From Rhodovulum imhoffii (GTDB taxonomy: Bacteria; Pseudomonadota; Alphaproteobacteria; Rhodobacterales; Rhodobacteraceae): DNA of 64,000 bases. Location of the stretch: contig NZ_QAAA01000001.1 in the NCBI RefSeq assembly GCF_003046545.1, forward strand, positions 1-64,000. The letters run 5' to 3'. The notes below the pieces were generated by a model. It searched no databases and was not told where the DNA came from. It saw nothing but the letters and a program-made list of their open reading frames with translations. The number at the start of each line of letters is the position of its first letter. Within the stretch, counting starts at the first letter, position 1. Of this stretch, positions 15,249-24,282 are shown in pieces. The position numbers and the translations under genes were made by a program.

Positions 15249-17390
15249 ATGACAAGACCGATACAGCGAATGGCCCGGGCAGGCCTTTTGGGGGCGGTTG
15301 CCGCCATGGCCATGACGCCCGCCCTGGCGCAACAGACCGATTTGAGCAAGCGCCCGTCCCTTAACTTTTACGGTGTGCCTGGCCTGATCGACATGCCCTC
15401 GGGCGAGGCTTTGCCCGATGGTGAATTCGCCGTATCCCACGCACGTTTCGGCGGCATCAGCCGCACCACCGTGACCTTCCAGTTTTCGCCGCGGATATCG
15501 GGCAGCTTCCGCTATTCCGGCACCTCGGACTGGAACGATGTCGTGCCCAGCAATTTCGACACCTACTACGACCGCAGCTTCGATCTGCGCTTCCTGCTGC
15601 TGCGTGAAGGGCGCTACATGCCTTCGGTTACGCTTGGGTTGCAGGATTTCGTCGGCACGGGTTTGTCCTCGGCGGAATATCTCTCCGCCACCAAGCAGGT
15701 TCTGCCGGGCGTGAAGGTGACCGGGGGGATCGGCTGGGGCCGTCTCGGGACTTATCAGGATATCGGCACCCTTTTCGGAGATCGTCCGGAAATCGAGATC
15801 GGAGAGGGGGGAAAATTCAATTCCACCCAGTGGTTCAAGGGGCCGATCGCCCCCTTCGCGGGCATTGACTGGGCGGTAACGGAAAAACTGACCTTCAAGG
15901 CGGAGTATTCCTCCGACAAATATGTTCAGGAGGCCGGGCGCCGGAAGGTGTTCAAGCGTGACAGCCCCTTCAATTTCGGGGTCGAGTATCAGGTCAACGA
16001 CACGCTGCGTGTCGGGGCCTATTCGCTTTACGGCAGTGAATTCGGCGTGATGGCATCGGTGATGCTGAACCCCAACCGACCGCCGAATCCGGGTGTCATC
16101 GGACCCGCGCCGACCCCTGTCGGGCATCGTCCCTCCCCCGTCGCGGATCCGGACGCCTGGTCGCCCGAGTGGATTGAACAGGATGGCGCCCGGGAAATTC
16201 TCGGCACGAACCTTGCCAAACAACTCGATGCCGACGGGCTGGAGCTGGAGGGCCTGTCCCTGACCGCGCGTCAGGCTGAACTCCGCTTCCGCAACTCGCG
16301 CTACGATTCCTCCGCGCAAGCGGTGGGCCGGGTGGCCCGCGCGATGACGCGGGCGTTGCCCGCCTCGGTCGAAACTTTCCGCATCGTGCCGGTGGTCAAT
16401 GGTGTGCCCGCTGCCGCGGTAACCCTGCGACGCTCCGATGTCGAACGGCTGGAAAACGCACCCAACGGTGCGCAGGCCCTGCACCGGGTGGCGACACTTT
16501 CCGATGGTGGCGGGGTGTCCGCCGTCCCGCCGGTGCCCGGGGCTTATCCGCGTTTCAACTGGTCCTTCGGCCCGTTCGTCCGGACCAGCCTGTTCGACAC
16601 GGATGATCCGGTTCTCGCGGATCTGGGGCTGCGGCTGAGGGGCAGCTATGAACTCGCTCCCGGTCTGGTGTTGCGCGGTTCTGTGTCGCACCGCCTGTTC
16701 GGAAACCTCGACCAGGCGGTCGTGGAAGAGGACCCGGCGCTGCCGCAGGTGCGCTCGGATGTGGCGCGCTACGATCAGGAAACGGAGTTCGCGCTCGATT
16801 CGCTTACGGCGAACTACTATTTCAAGGCCTCTCAGGATATCTATGGGCGCGTGACCGCAGGGTATCTGGAGCAAATGTTCGGCGGGGTCTCCGCAGAGCT
16901 GCTTTGGCGTCCGGTCGAAAGCAAACTCGGCCTGGGGGCGGAGATCAACTATGCCCGCAAGCGCGATTACGATGGCGGGTTCGGTTTCAGGGATTACGAC
17001 GTCATCACCGGACATGTCTCTGCCTATTACGATCTTTGGGAAGACTATCAGGTCCAGCTTGACGTCGGGCGTTATCTTGCCGAGGACTATGGTGCCACCC
17101 TGAGTGTCGACCGGGAATTTGCCAACGGGTGGAAGGTCGGGGCTTTCGCGACCATTACCGACGTGAGTTCGGAAGACTTCGGAGACGGGTCGTTTGACAA
17201 GGGGGTTCGCATTTCAATGCCGCTTACCTGGTTCACTGGTGTGCCCAACACGTCCAGTGTGGGAACCGTCGTGCGGCCCTTCACCCGCGACGGCGGCGCA
17301 AGGCTGTCCGTTGGCGGCCGCCTGAACGAAACCATCCGCGAGTATCACAAGACAAGGTTGGATGCCCAATGGGGGAGGGTCTGGCGATGA
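15249..17390 (+). CDS. yjbH: YjbH-domain exopolysaccharide protein
   Basis: Predicted outer-membrane protein of 713 residues with a signal peptide ending ALAQ (about residue 28). The early segment PSLNFYGVPGLIDMPSGEALPDG is typical of YjbH/GfcD proteins, and the C-terminal half (from about 430) is rich in alternating beta-strand patterns, as in a porin-like barrel. YjbH belongs to the yjbEFGH exopolysaccharide locus, where it likely forms the export pore. The stop overlaps the yjbF-like start (ATGA), so translation is coupled. No yjbG-like gene is seen in the window. Confidence 0.85.
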   Translation: MTRPIQRMARAGLLGAVAAMAMTPALAQQTDLSKRPSLNFYGVPGLIDMPSGEALPDGEFAVSHARFGGISRTTVTFQFSPRISGSFRYSGTSDWNDVVPSNFDTYYDRSFDLRFLLLREGRYMPSVTLGLQDFVGTGLSSAEYLSATKQVLPGVKVTGGIGWGRLGTYQDIGTLFGDRPEIEIGEGGKFNSTQWFKGPIAPFAGIDWAVTEKLTFKAEYSSDKYVQEAGRRKVFKRDSPFNFGVEYQVNDTLRVGAYSLYGSEFGVMASVMLNPNRPPNPGVIGPAPTPVGHRPSPVADPDAWSPEWIEQDGAREILGTNLAKQLDADGLELEGLSLTARQAELRFRNSRYDSSAQAVGRVARAMTRALPASVETFRIVPVVNGVPAAAVTLRRSDVERLENAPNGAQALHRVATLSDGGGVSAVPPVPGAYPRFNWSFGPFVRTSLFDTDDPVLADLGLRLRGSYELAPGLVLRGSVSHRLFGNLDQAVVEEDPALPQVRSDVARYDQETEFALDSLTANYYFKASQDIYGRVTAGYLEQMFGGVSAELLWRPVESKLGLGAEINYARKRDYDGGFGFRDYDVITGHVSAYYDLWEDYQVQLDVGRYLAEDYGATLSVDREFANGWKVGAFATITDVSSEDFGDGSFDKGVRISMPLTWFTGVPNTSSVGTVVRPFTRDGGARLSVGGRLNETIREYHKTRLDAQWGRVWR

Positions 17391-18004
17391 GGCTGTACCT
17401 GTTCGCACTGCTGTCGTCCGCACTGCTGGCGGGATGCAGTTCCGAGGAAAACGAGACAAGCCCCCTGAAATTGCTGGTAAACCGCTTTAACGCCGATGAG
17501 ACCCCTGTTCAGCCGACACGGGCCAGCATCGCGGGGTTCAGGGATCCGTTGCTGCTGGTGCAACTGGAAAACGGAACCTCTTCGTTTCTGGTGCGCACTC
17601 GCACGAACGGGGCGGACCGGATCTGGCAAAGCGCGGATGGCGTTTCTCTGACGCTCACCCACGGCATGCTGCGGGCCACGCGGGGCATGGGGCAGGATCT
17701 GATGTCGGCCAGCGTGCCCGCCCTTTCGGCGGGCGCTGCCGTGGAGCGTGTCCACTACTATTACGACTGGTCGGGCGAGACACAGGTTCAGCGCTGGACT
17801 TGCAGCAGGGTTAACCTAGGGGCGCATACGGTCGATGTGCTTGAGCGCAGCTACCGCGTGCTCCGTACAGATGAGACCTGCAACCTTGACGGGAAAGTGA
17901 TTCGCAACACGTATTGGCGGGATTCTTCCGGTTTCATTCGGCAATCGCGGCAATGGGTCAGCGATGGTGTCGGCTACGCCACACTCTCGCGTGTTGTAGA
18001 CTGA
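17387..18004 (+). CDS. yjbF: YjbF/GfcB-family lipoprotein
   Basis: Lipoprotein of 205 residues with a lipobox LLAGC at residues 13-17. The body matches the YjbF/GfcB pattern as I know it: a short region after the cysteine, then beta-rich sequence with GADRIWQSADGVSLTLTHGM and a conserved-looking YYYDWSG. The ATG at 17387, with GGGGGAGGG upstream, overlaps the yjbH stop. It is thought to assist export of an exopolysaccharide together with YjbH. Confidence 0.82.
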   Translation: MRLYLFALLSSALLAGCSSEENETSPLKLLVNRFNADETPVQPTRASIAGFRDPLLLVQLENGTSSFLVRTRTNGADRIWQSADGVSLTLTHGMLRATRGMGQDLMSASVPALSAGAAVERVHYYYDWSGETQVQRWTCSRVNLGAHTVDVLERSYRVLRTDETCNLDGKVIRNTYWRDSSGFIRQSRQWVSDGVGYATLSRVVD

Positions 18005-18022
18005 ATTTAGTTAATAAAAGGT

Positions 18023-18075
18023 TTGGACAGGGCGTAAACAATGGTATAGGTGCGCTTGGGATCGAAATGCATCTT
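18023..18075 (+). promoter_or_regulatory. Promoter with NsrR-like half-site before the acidic peptide gene
   Basis: TTGGAC (18023-18028), 16 bases, TATAGG (18045-18050) forms a likely -35/-10 pair, placing transcription start near 18057. A perfect NsrR-type half-site AAATGCATCTT lies at 18065-18075, directly before the AGGAG ribosome binding site. The expected left half is not conserved (3 of 11), so NsrR control is only a possibility. Confidence 0.45.
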
Positions 18076-18088
18076 TAGGAGATTAACC

Positions 18089-18334
18089 ATGAAGAAAGTG
18101 ACTTCGCTTGCTCTGGCATCTGCCATGGCCATCGCTGCGGCGTCCGGCGCTTACGCTGGTGGACCGGTAATCGTTGAGGACGAGCCCGAGCCCATCGTTG
18201 CGCCCGCGACCGGCTCCAGCGTCGGCGCCATGCCGATCCTGGCTGGCGTTGCCGCTGCTGCCATCATCTGGGCGATTGCCGACGATGATGACGACGACGA
18301 CGATGATGACAGCTCGTCCGCTCACCACGATTGA
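18089..18334 (+). CDS. YjbE/GfcA-like small secreted or membrane peptide with poly-Asp tract
   Basis: An 81-residue protein with a signal peptide ending near AYAG (residue 24), a short acidic proline segment (EDEPEPIVAP), a hydrophobic stretch (about 45-62) and a run of ten aspartates followed by SSSAHHD. It sits directly behind yjbF; in E. coli the yjbEFGH and gfcABCD operons begin with similarly small low-complexity proteins. The similarity is in size, location and style, not in alignable sequence. The poly-Asp tail could bind cations or a polymer. It has its own promoter and a strong terminator. Confidence 0.7.
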   Translation: MKKVTSLALASAMAIAAASGAYAGGPVIVEDEPEPIVAPATGSSVGAMPILAGVAAAAIIWAIADDDDDDDDDDSSSAHHD

Positions 18335-18360
18335 TCGACGTTTCACGTCAGGAATTTTTG

Positions 18361-18390
18361 CGAGCCCGCGCCGATGCGCGGGCTCGTTTC
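18361..18390 (+). terminator. Terminator after the YjbE-like gene
   Basis: A perfect 11-base-pair stem (CGAGCCCGCGC / GCGCGGGCTCG) with a CGAT loop is followed by TTTC. It lies 27 bases after the stop and separates the polysaccharide genes from cysH. Confidence 0.8.
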
Positions 18391-18489
18391 ATGTGTTTGT
18401 CATCCCCACGTTGCATATAGGCGGGGGGCCTTTCTGCGGCGTGCCCCAAAATGCCACGGTACTGCAAGGCAAACGAGCGGTGACAGACG

Positions 18490-19227
18490 ATGACGACGTA
18501 CTGGCCTCCCGGCGGGTCTGACGATGTAATCCGGCAGTTGCGCAAACGCCACCTGCCCGATCTGGAGCATGTGGATGTCGCCGGGCTGTTGCGGAATCCG
18601 GCACTGGGGCGACGGGCGGTCGTTTCGTCCTTTGGCGCGGAAAGCGCCGTCTTGCTGCATTATATCAGCCGAATAGCCGCGGATATTCCCGTTCTGTTCC
18701 TCGACACGGGGCGGCATTTCAAGGAAACCCTGATCTATCGCGACCAACTGGTGATGGAGTTGGGGCTTGACCTGCATGTGGTGCGCCCCGATCCGCGCCT
18801 GATCGCCGAGGAAGACGCCAACGCCACGTTGTGGTCGCGTGATCCGAACATGTGCTGCGCCCTGCGCAAGACATTCCCGCTTCAGGATGCCCTCGAGGGG
18901 TATGACACCTGGATTTCGGGACGCAAACGCTACCAGGCTGAAACCCGCTCCGCGCTGCCCCTGATCGAACGGGACGGGACGCATCTCAAGATCAACCCCA
19001 TGGCGCTTTGGACGCGTGAGGACATTGTCGCCTATTTCGAACGCCACGTCCTGCCGCGCCATCCGCTTGAGGCTCTGGGATATCTATCGATCGGCTGCGC
19101 CCCTTGCACCCGTCCGGTGACCGGGGGCGAAGACCTCCGTGCCGGGCGCTGGGCCGGAACACCGGAAAAAACCGAATGTGGCATCCATCTCGGCCCGGAT
19201 GGGCATTTCGTGCGCTCGGGCCGGTAA
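18490..19227 (+). CDS. cysH: Assimilatory adenylyl-sulfate (APS) reductase, thioredoxin-dependent
   Basis: Reduces APS (adenylyl sulfate) to sulfite in cysteine synthesis, 245 residues. The PP-loop pyrophosphatase-type fold shows SSFGAESAVLLH near residue 43 and DTGRHFKET near 71. The cysteine pairs MCCALRK and GCAPCTRPV bind the 4Fe-4S cluster of the APS-type enzyme, and the C-terminal ECGIHLG carries the catalytic cysteine; PAPS-specific enzymes lack the two pairs. The other sulfate assimilation genes are not adjacent, so it appears to stand alone here, followed 50 bases later by an ATPase gene. Confidence 0.92.
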   Translation: MTTYWPPGGSDDVIRQLRKRHLPDLEHVDVAGLLRNPALGRRAVVSSFGAESAVLLHYISRIAADIPVLFLDTGRHFKETLIYRDQLVMELGLDLHVVRPDPRLIAEEDANATLWSRDPNMCCALRKTFPLQDALEGYDTWISGRKRYQAETRSALPLIERDGTHLKINPMALWTREDIVAYFERHVLPRHPLEALGYLSIGCAPCTRPVTGGEDLRAGRWAGTPEKTECGIHLGPDGHFVRSGR

Positions 19228-19277
19228 AAGACCTCGACAGGCCGGGGAAACGCCCCAAGTCTGGAAAGGAAACCGGT

Positions 19278-20408
19278 ATGGGGCGTATCATGGGTGTGAA
19301 CACGGTCAAGGTCTCGGCGGGCGACGCGTATGAGGTTCTTTACGCAGGCTGGCAGGCGCAGAAGACGGGGGCGATGCTGGCGTCCTATATGCTGCATGGG
19401 CGCCCCGGCGTCGGGAAGACGCAGATGGTTCAGCACCTGTCAGACGCTATCGGGGCACGCCTGTTCGACCTGCGCCTGACAACGATTGAACCGCAAGACC
19501 TGCGCGGCTTGCCTTATTACGATCATGCTGCCGGCAAAACCACATGGTATCGTCCCGAAGATCTGCCCGACGACCCGGAAACCCCGTCTGTTCTGTTTCT
19601 CGACGAACTGACGGCGGCGTCGCCCTACCTTCAGCCCACCGTTTACGGCCTGTTGCAGGAGCGCCGCGTCGGTCGTCACCGTCTGCCTGACAGCGTCTTC
19701 ATCGTTGCCGCCGGCAATACAGTGGAAGACGGTGCCATTGCCTACGAAATGAATACCGCGCTTTCGGATCGATTATTGCACCTGCATGTCGAGGCGGTGG
19801 CCACCGACTGGCTTGACAATTACGCCGTGCCGCGTGGTCTGCACCCGGCCGTCATTGCCTTTATCAAGACCCGTGCCGACCTTCTGGAGACAACGGAGGC
19901 GGCGCTGGATCAGGGCCACATGATCGCCTGTACCCCCCGCAGTTGGGAGCGTGTCAGCGACATCCTGAACGCGATTGAAGAGCGCAAGCTGCGTAACATT
20001 CTGGTGGCGGGCACGGTGGGGGATGCGGTGGCGGCGGATTTTGCGCTGGTGGCCGACGATATCGCGGCCACAGTGCAGGTGACGCAGATGCTGGAGGCCG
20101 ACCGCAAGCGCCGCATCGCCCTTTACCCCGCCACGATGCACGGGCTGAACGCGCTGATCTATGGGCTGGTGGGGGTGCTGAACGCCCGAAACGCCCCGGA
20201 CGTGATCGACATCATGGCCGATATCCGCAAGCTGGCGGATCTGCGCGATGAAGGGGAATTCTCCCGCATGCCTCTGGGGGAGCTTTGCACCTACGGCTTT
20301 GAAACGCTTATCCGCAAAGGCCTGGACCAAGGGCTGGAGCAGGCGTTCCTCGGCTCCCGCGCGTATCGTGCCTATGCCGAAGAGCGCAAGGCCGCCGGGC
20401 TGGCGTGA
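19278..20408 (+). CDS. MoxR-type AAA+ ATPase
   Basis: AAA+ ATPase of 376 residues. Walker A (GRPGVGKTQ) is at 41-49, Walker B (SVLFLDELTAASPYLQ) near 105 and sensor 1 (FIVAAGNTVED) near 145, with an arginine-finger region MNTALSDRLLH. MoxR-type ATPases pair with VWA-domain proteins to remodel or insert metal into target enzymes; the next gene encodes such a partner and overlaps it by one base (TGATG). AAGGAAA precedes the ATG. The target is unknown; the neighbour cysH is only a hint. Confidence 0.85.
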   Translation: MGRIMGVNTVKVSAGDAYEVLYAGWQAQKTGAMLASYMLHGRPGVGKTQMVQHLSDAIGARLFDLRLTTIEPQDLRGLPYYDHAAGKTTWYRPEDLPDDPETPSVLFLDELTAASPYLQPTVYGLLQERRVGRHRLPDSVFIVAAGNTVEDGAIAYEMNTALSDRLLHLHVEAVATDWLDNYAVPRGLHPAVIAFIKTRADLLETTEAALDQGHMIACTPRSWERVSDILNAIEERKLRNILVAGTVGDAVAADFALVADDIAATVQVTQMLEADRKRRIALYPATMHGLNALIYGLVGVLNARNAPDVIDIMADIRKLADLRDEGEFSRMPLGELCTYGFETLIRKGLDQGLEQAFLGSRAYRAYAEERKAAGLA

Positions 20409-21724
20409 TGGGGTCACGCCACTCCGTACGTGCCACGCGGGCACTGCGCAAGCTCTCTGAGGTGGACCCGGCCTTTGCCGCGCTGTCACTGTGGTGCCGT
20501 CACCGTGACGCTGCGGGCGCCGACCCCGCCTGGACGGACGGGCGTACCATCTTCTATGGAGAACTGTTTGAGTCATTCTCTCTGGATGAGCAGATCGGCT
20601 TGTGTGCGCATCAGATTCTGCACGTCGCTTTCCGCCATGTCCCGCGGGCGCGAAGCATGTTCCTGCGTTTCGGGGATGCCTATGACGACGAGATCTATAA
20701 CCTTGCCACCGACGCCATCGTGAATGAGGCGCTGTTTCTCTCCGGTTACATTCTGCCGCGTCCTTGCGTGACGCTTTCGGGCCTGTTGCGCAGCGCCCTG
20801 CATGAGGATCTGCCTCCCGAAAGGGCGATTGCCAGCGTGGATGCCGATGCCCTTTACGTCCGGCTGATGCTGGCCACGCCGCGGGGCGGGCGGCCGGGCG
20901 ATGAGGCCGCCGGCCGTAGGGGGGCGGGGCAGGGCAAGGGCATGCGGGGGGAAGACACTCCGGCGGAGGCCGCCCGTGTCTATGCCCGCAAACAGGGATT
21001 CCGCCCGGACATGGAGACCGCCGGCGCCGACCCTGACAGCAACGGCCCGGAGGAAGAGGGCGAGTGGCGCCAGCGCCTTGCGCGGGCGCTGGCACAGGGG
21101 CGCATCGCGGGCGCGGGGATCGGAGCGCTGGGGCATCGTATCGCCGATATCCCCGAGCCTCGCACCCCGTGGGAGGTCGTCCTCCGGGGGCTGCTGGCCC
21201 GTGCGGTTCAGCAGCATCCGCGCCGCAGCCATGCCCGCCCCACGCGGCGCTGGATTGCCCTGGACGATCTGGCCCGCGCACAGGGGCGGCCGGAACCGGC
21301 CTATGAGCCGGGGATTCTCCACCGGACAGATGTGCCGAAAATCGCCGTGGGTCTCGACAGTTCCTCTTCCATCGACGGGCCGCGGCTGGCGCTTTTCGCC
21401 GCGCAGGTGGCGGGGATCGGGCGCCGCACGGGGGCCGAGGTGCACGTGCTGGTCTTCGACACGCAGGTTCGCCGCCACGAGATCATGCACGGCGGGGACT
21501 GGGAAAGCCGAATCCTCGACATTGCCTTCAGCCGGGAGGGGGGCACCGCTTTTGGCGACGTGCTGGAGCAGGCGGCAAACCTGCGCCCGTCGGCGATCGT
21601 GATCCTGACAGATCTTGAGGCCCCCGTCGGACCCGCGCCGGGACGGATGCCCGTGATCTGGGCCGTGCCCGAGCCGCCTTCCGCCGCGCCCCCTTTCGGC
21701 CGGGTTCTCAGCCTGGAGCGGTAG
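20408..21724 (+). CDS. VWA-like protein with DUF2201-type metallopeptidase-like N-domain
   Basis: A 438-residue partner of the MoxR ATPase. The N-terminal third resembles the putative metallopeptidase domain found before VWA-like domains: His68, His72 and His77 lie in AHQILHVAFRH, where the usual HExxH glutamate is a glutamine, so peptidase activity is doubtful. A low-complexity Gly/Arg/Glu linker covers about 160-220. The C-terminal VWA-like domain has a MIDAS-type start (GLDSSSSID, about 315-323) and a later VILTDLE. A GTG one codon upstream is an equally possible start. The 3' end overlaps the convergent gene by 17 bases. Confidence 0.82.
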   Translation: MGSRHSVRATRALRKLSEVDPAFAALSLWCRHRDAAGADPAWTDGRTIFYGELFESFSLDEQIGLCAHQILHVAFRHVPRARSMFLRFGDAYDDEIYNLATDAIVNEALFLSGYILPRPCVTLSGLLRSALHEDLPPERAIASVDADALYVRLMLATPRGGRPGDEAAGRRGAGQGKGMRGEDTPAEAARVYARKQGFRPDMETAGADPDSNGPEEEGEWRQRLARALAQGRIAGAGIGALGHRIADIPEPRTPWEVVLRGLLARAVQQHPRRSHARPTRRWIALDDLARAQGRPEPAYEPGILHRTDVPKIAVGLDSSSSIDGPRLALFAAQVAGIGRRTGAEVHVLVFDTQVRRHEIMHGGDWESRILDIAFSREGGTAFGDVLEQAANLRPSAIVILTDLEAPVGPAPGRMPVIWAVPEPPSAAPPFGRVLSLER

Positions 21725-22406
21725 CGGCCATCGCTTCCAGCCGGGCATGGGCCGAAATACCACGGGCCTCCAGCGAAACGGGACGAAAAAAGATGTTTTC
21801 CGCCTGATTGACGCGCTGCAACAGGGCTTCGTCAAACCCGGCATCGAACAGTTTTTCCGCAATCAGGGTGCGCTCTTCGTCATCCAGTTCCAAGACCAGC
21901 GGGGTCTTGCCCTCTGTGTGCTGGACGGAAACGACTGTCAGCGGCACAACGCGGGCCAGCGCGGATTGCTCCACCACCAGATACAGCTCTCCGGTTTTCA
22001 GGCCGCGCCGGGCGGCGATGCGGGTCAGCAGGCCCCGGCCGCGGACCTGCAACAGGTCCAGTGCGCGGGCGCGGGTCGTTTCGTCGGCCATCTGGCGGCG
22101 CTTTTGCGGACTGGAAATGGACAGAACGTGGTATTCCACGAAATAAAGCGCCAGAAACATCAGTGCCGGAGCCTGCGCGATGGGCAGGGCATAGTCTGGA
22201 AACAGCAGCACCGCGACAGGAAATGGCGACAGGCCCAGCAGGTAGCGGGGGAACTGGAACTCAAGGAATATCCGCCAGAACATGCCGCTGAACGGTCCTC
22301 CGCGCGGCAGCAGGGCCAGGCCTTTCTCGATGACCTTGCCGGGCGCCTTGCGCAACTTGATCGCGTTAGGGCCCGACAGGCGGGACGGAGAAATGATATA
22401 AAGCAT
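21708..22406 (-). CDS. Membrane protein of unknown function
   Basis: A 232-residue protein with a basic N-terminal region, one or two membrane segments at about residues 50-95 (LGLSPFPVAVLLFPDYALPI, then QAPALMFLALYFVEYHVL) and a soluble C-terminal domain of about 130 residues. I do not recognise the family. It converges with and overlaps the VWA gene by 17 bases, and diverges from phaC across 169 bases. The hydrophobic segments and codon use make it a real gene; its role is open. Confidence 0.6.
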   Translation of the reverse strand: MLYIISPSRLSGPNAIKLRKAPGKVIEKGLALLPRGGPFSGMFWRIFLEFQFPRYLLGLSPFPVAVLLFPDYALPIAQAPALMFLALYFVEYHVLSISSPQKRRQMADETTRARALDLLQVRGRGLLTRIAARRGLKTGELYLVVEQSALARVVPLTVVSVQHTEGKTPLVLELDDEERTLIAEKLFDAGFDEALLQRVNQAENIFFRPVSLEARGISAHARLEAMAATAPG

Positions 22407-22575
22407 TGCTTTGTTCCAGTTCTGTCTTCAGGCATCTTAGCGGGACAGGCCCGGCGGTCCAGAGCGGGGCTGTCTTGAAGCTGTCGTCAACCTTTGGTCG
22501 AGATAAGACGCAGCGGCAGGGTTTCATCCTGCTGCAACGCGGCATAGCTTGACTGAAGGAACCCGAGAGGCCGAC

Positions 22576-24282
22576 ATGCCCGACACTCATCCCTATGAAA
22601 CGCTGGATCGTGCCCTGCGCGCCAGCCGTGCCCGCATCACCAGCGGTGTTTCTCCCCATGCGGCCCTGTCGGCCTGGATGGACTGGGCAATGCACCTTTC
22701 CCGTGCGCCGGGGCGCCAGATGGAACTGGCCCATCGTGCCCAGAAAAACGGCCTGAAACTGTTGCGCGCCGCGCTGGGCGGCGGCGATGCGCCTTTCGCC
22801 CCCGATCCGCAGGATCACCGTTTCGTGCATCCCGGCTGGTCGGTACTGCCTTTCAGCCTGTGGAAGAACGCCTTCCTGGCCACGCAGGACTGGTGGGATT
22901 GTGCCACCGCCCCCCAACGCGGCGCACGTGCACAAAGTACCCAGCGGGTGAATTTCGCCGCGCGGCAGATGCTGGACGTGATGTCGCCTTCCAACCATCC
23001 GGTTCTGAATCCGGAGATTCTGCAAAAGATCGTGGAAACGAAGGGTGCCTGCCTGGCCGGTGGTGCGCGTCACCTGGCCGAAGATACCCTGCGAACCGCA
23101 ACCGGCGAACGGCCCGAACCTTCCGGAACCTACAAGCTTGGGGAGACGCTGGCCTGTACGCCGGGCAAGGTGGTCTTCCGCAACGATCTGTTCGAGCTGA
23201 TCCAGTATGCCCCCACCACCGAGGCCGTCCACCCGGAGCCGGTGTTGATCGTCCCGGCATGGATCATGAAATACTATATCCTCGATCTCAGCCCCCATAA
23301 TTCGCTGGTCCGCTGGCTTGTGGGGCAAGGTCATACGGTATTTGCGATTTCCTGGTGCAACCCCACCAGCGCAATGCGCGACAAGTCGCTGGAGGATTAT
23401 CGTATATCCGGCGTGATGGCGGCCCTCGACGCGGTCTCTGCCATTCTGCCCGGCCGGAAGGTCCATGCCTGCGGGTACTGCCTTGGCGGAACGATCTTGT
23501 CGATCGCTGCGGCCACGATGGCGCGTGACGGTGACACGCGACTGGCGTCGATCACGCTTCTGGCGGCGCAGACCGATTTCACCGAGGCCGGTGAATTGAT
23601 GCTGTTCCTTGACGAGGCGCAAGTGGCGTATCTCGAAGACATGATGTGGGATCAGGGGGGTCTTTCGCAGGAGCAGATGTCAGGCGCGTTCCGCGCGTTG
23701 CGGGCGCCCGATCTCGTCTGGACCCGTGCGGTGCGGCGTTATCTGATGGGGCTGGAGGAGCAGGAGTTCGACATCTCGTTCTGGAACGCCGATGCCACGC
23801 GGATGCCCTACCGGATGCATTCCGACTATCTGCGCGGACTGTTCCTTGAAAACAGACTGACGGCGGGGCGGTTCGCGGTGGAAGGTCGGGTGATCGCGCT
23901 CAAGGACATTTCTGCCCCGACCTTTGTTCTGGGAACCGAGAAAGACCATATCGCGCCCTGGAGGTCCGTCTACAAGACGACCCTGTTCACCGACAATGCC
24001 CTGACCTTCGTTTTGACCGGGGGTGGGCATAATGGCGGTATCCTCAGCGAGCCGGGCCACAAGGGGCGGCATTACCGCATCGGGCACCGCCGACCGGGGG
24101 CGGACTACATGGATCCGGAAAGCTGGTTCGCCTGCCATGGCCCGCAGGAAGGATCCTGGTGGCTGGAATGGGGGCGCTGGCTGGCCCGGCACTCGGGCGC
24201 GCGGGGCGCGCTGCCGCCGATGGGCCGCGCGGATCTGCCGCCACTGGGGGAGGCGCCGGGCACTTACGTCTTCCAGAGGTGA
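22576..24282 (+). CDS. phaC: Poly(3-hydroxyalkanoate) synthase, class I-like
   Basis: Polymerises hydroxyacyl-CoA into polyhydroxyalkanoate granules; 568 residues, in the range of class I synthases. The alpha/beta-hydrolase catalytic triad is visible: nucleophile Cys in ACGYCLGGT (about residue 302), Asp in LGTEKDHIAPW and His in GGGHNGGI. The N-terminal PhaC_N region includes NFAARQMLDVMSPSNHPVLN. The ATG at 22576 follows GAGAGG; an earlier frame start adds nine unlikely residues. No phasin, phaR or phaZ gene is adjacent. Propionyl-CoA metabolism, also encoded in this window, can feed hydroxyvalerate monomers, but that link is inference. Confidence 0.92.
   Translation: MPDTHPYETLDRALRASRARITSGVSPHAALSAWMDWAMHLSRAPGRQMELAHRAQKNGLKLLRAALGGGDAPFAPDPQDHRFVHPGWSVLPFSLWKNAFLATQDWWDCATAPQRGARAQSTQRVNFAARQMLDVMSPSNHPVLNPEILQKIVETKGACLAGGARHLAEDTLRTATGERPEPSGTYKLGETLACTPGKVVFRNDLFELIQYAPTTEAVHPEPVLIVPAWIMKYYILDLSPHNSLVRWLVGQGHTVFAISWCNPTSAMRDKSLEDYRISGVMAALDAVSAILPGRKVHACGYCLGGTILSIAAATMARDGDTRLASITLLAAQTDFTEAGELMLFLDEAQVAYLEDMMWDQGGLSQEQMSGAFRALRAPDLVWTRAVRRYLMGLEEQEFDISFWNADATRMPYRMHSDYLRGLFLENRLTAGRFAVEGRVIALKDISAPTFVLGTEKDHIAPWRSVYKTTLFTDNALTFVLTGGGHNGGILSEPGHKGRHYRIGHRRPGADYMDPESWFACHGPQEGSWWLEWGRWLARHSGARGALPPMGRADLPPLGEAPGTYVFQR

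Noticed and set aside
8983-18076. Shared 15-base string around AAATGCATCTT at 8983 and 18064 as a repeat element
   Set aside because: By itself a 15-base match in 64 kb is expected a few times by chance; I kept only the argument based on the NsrR half-site.
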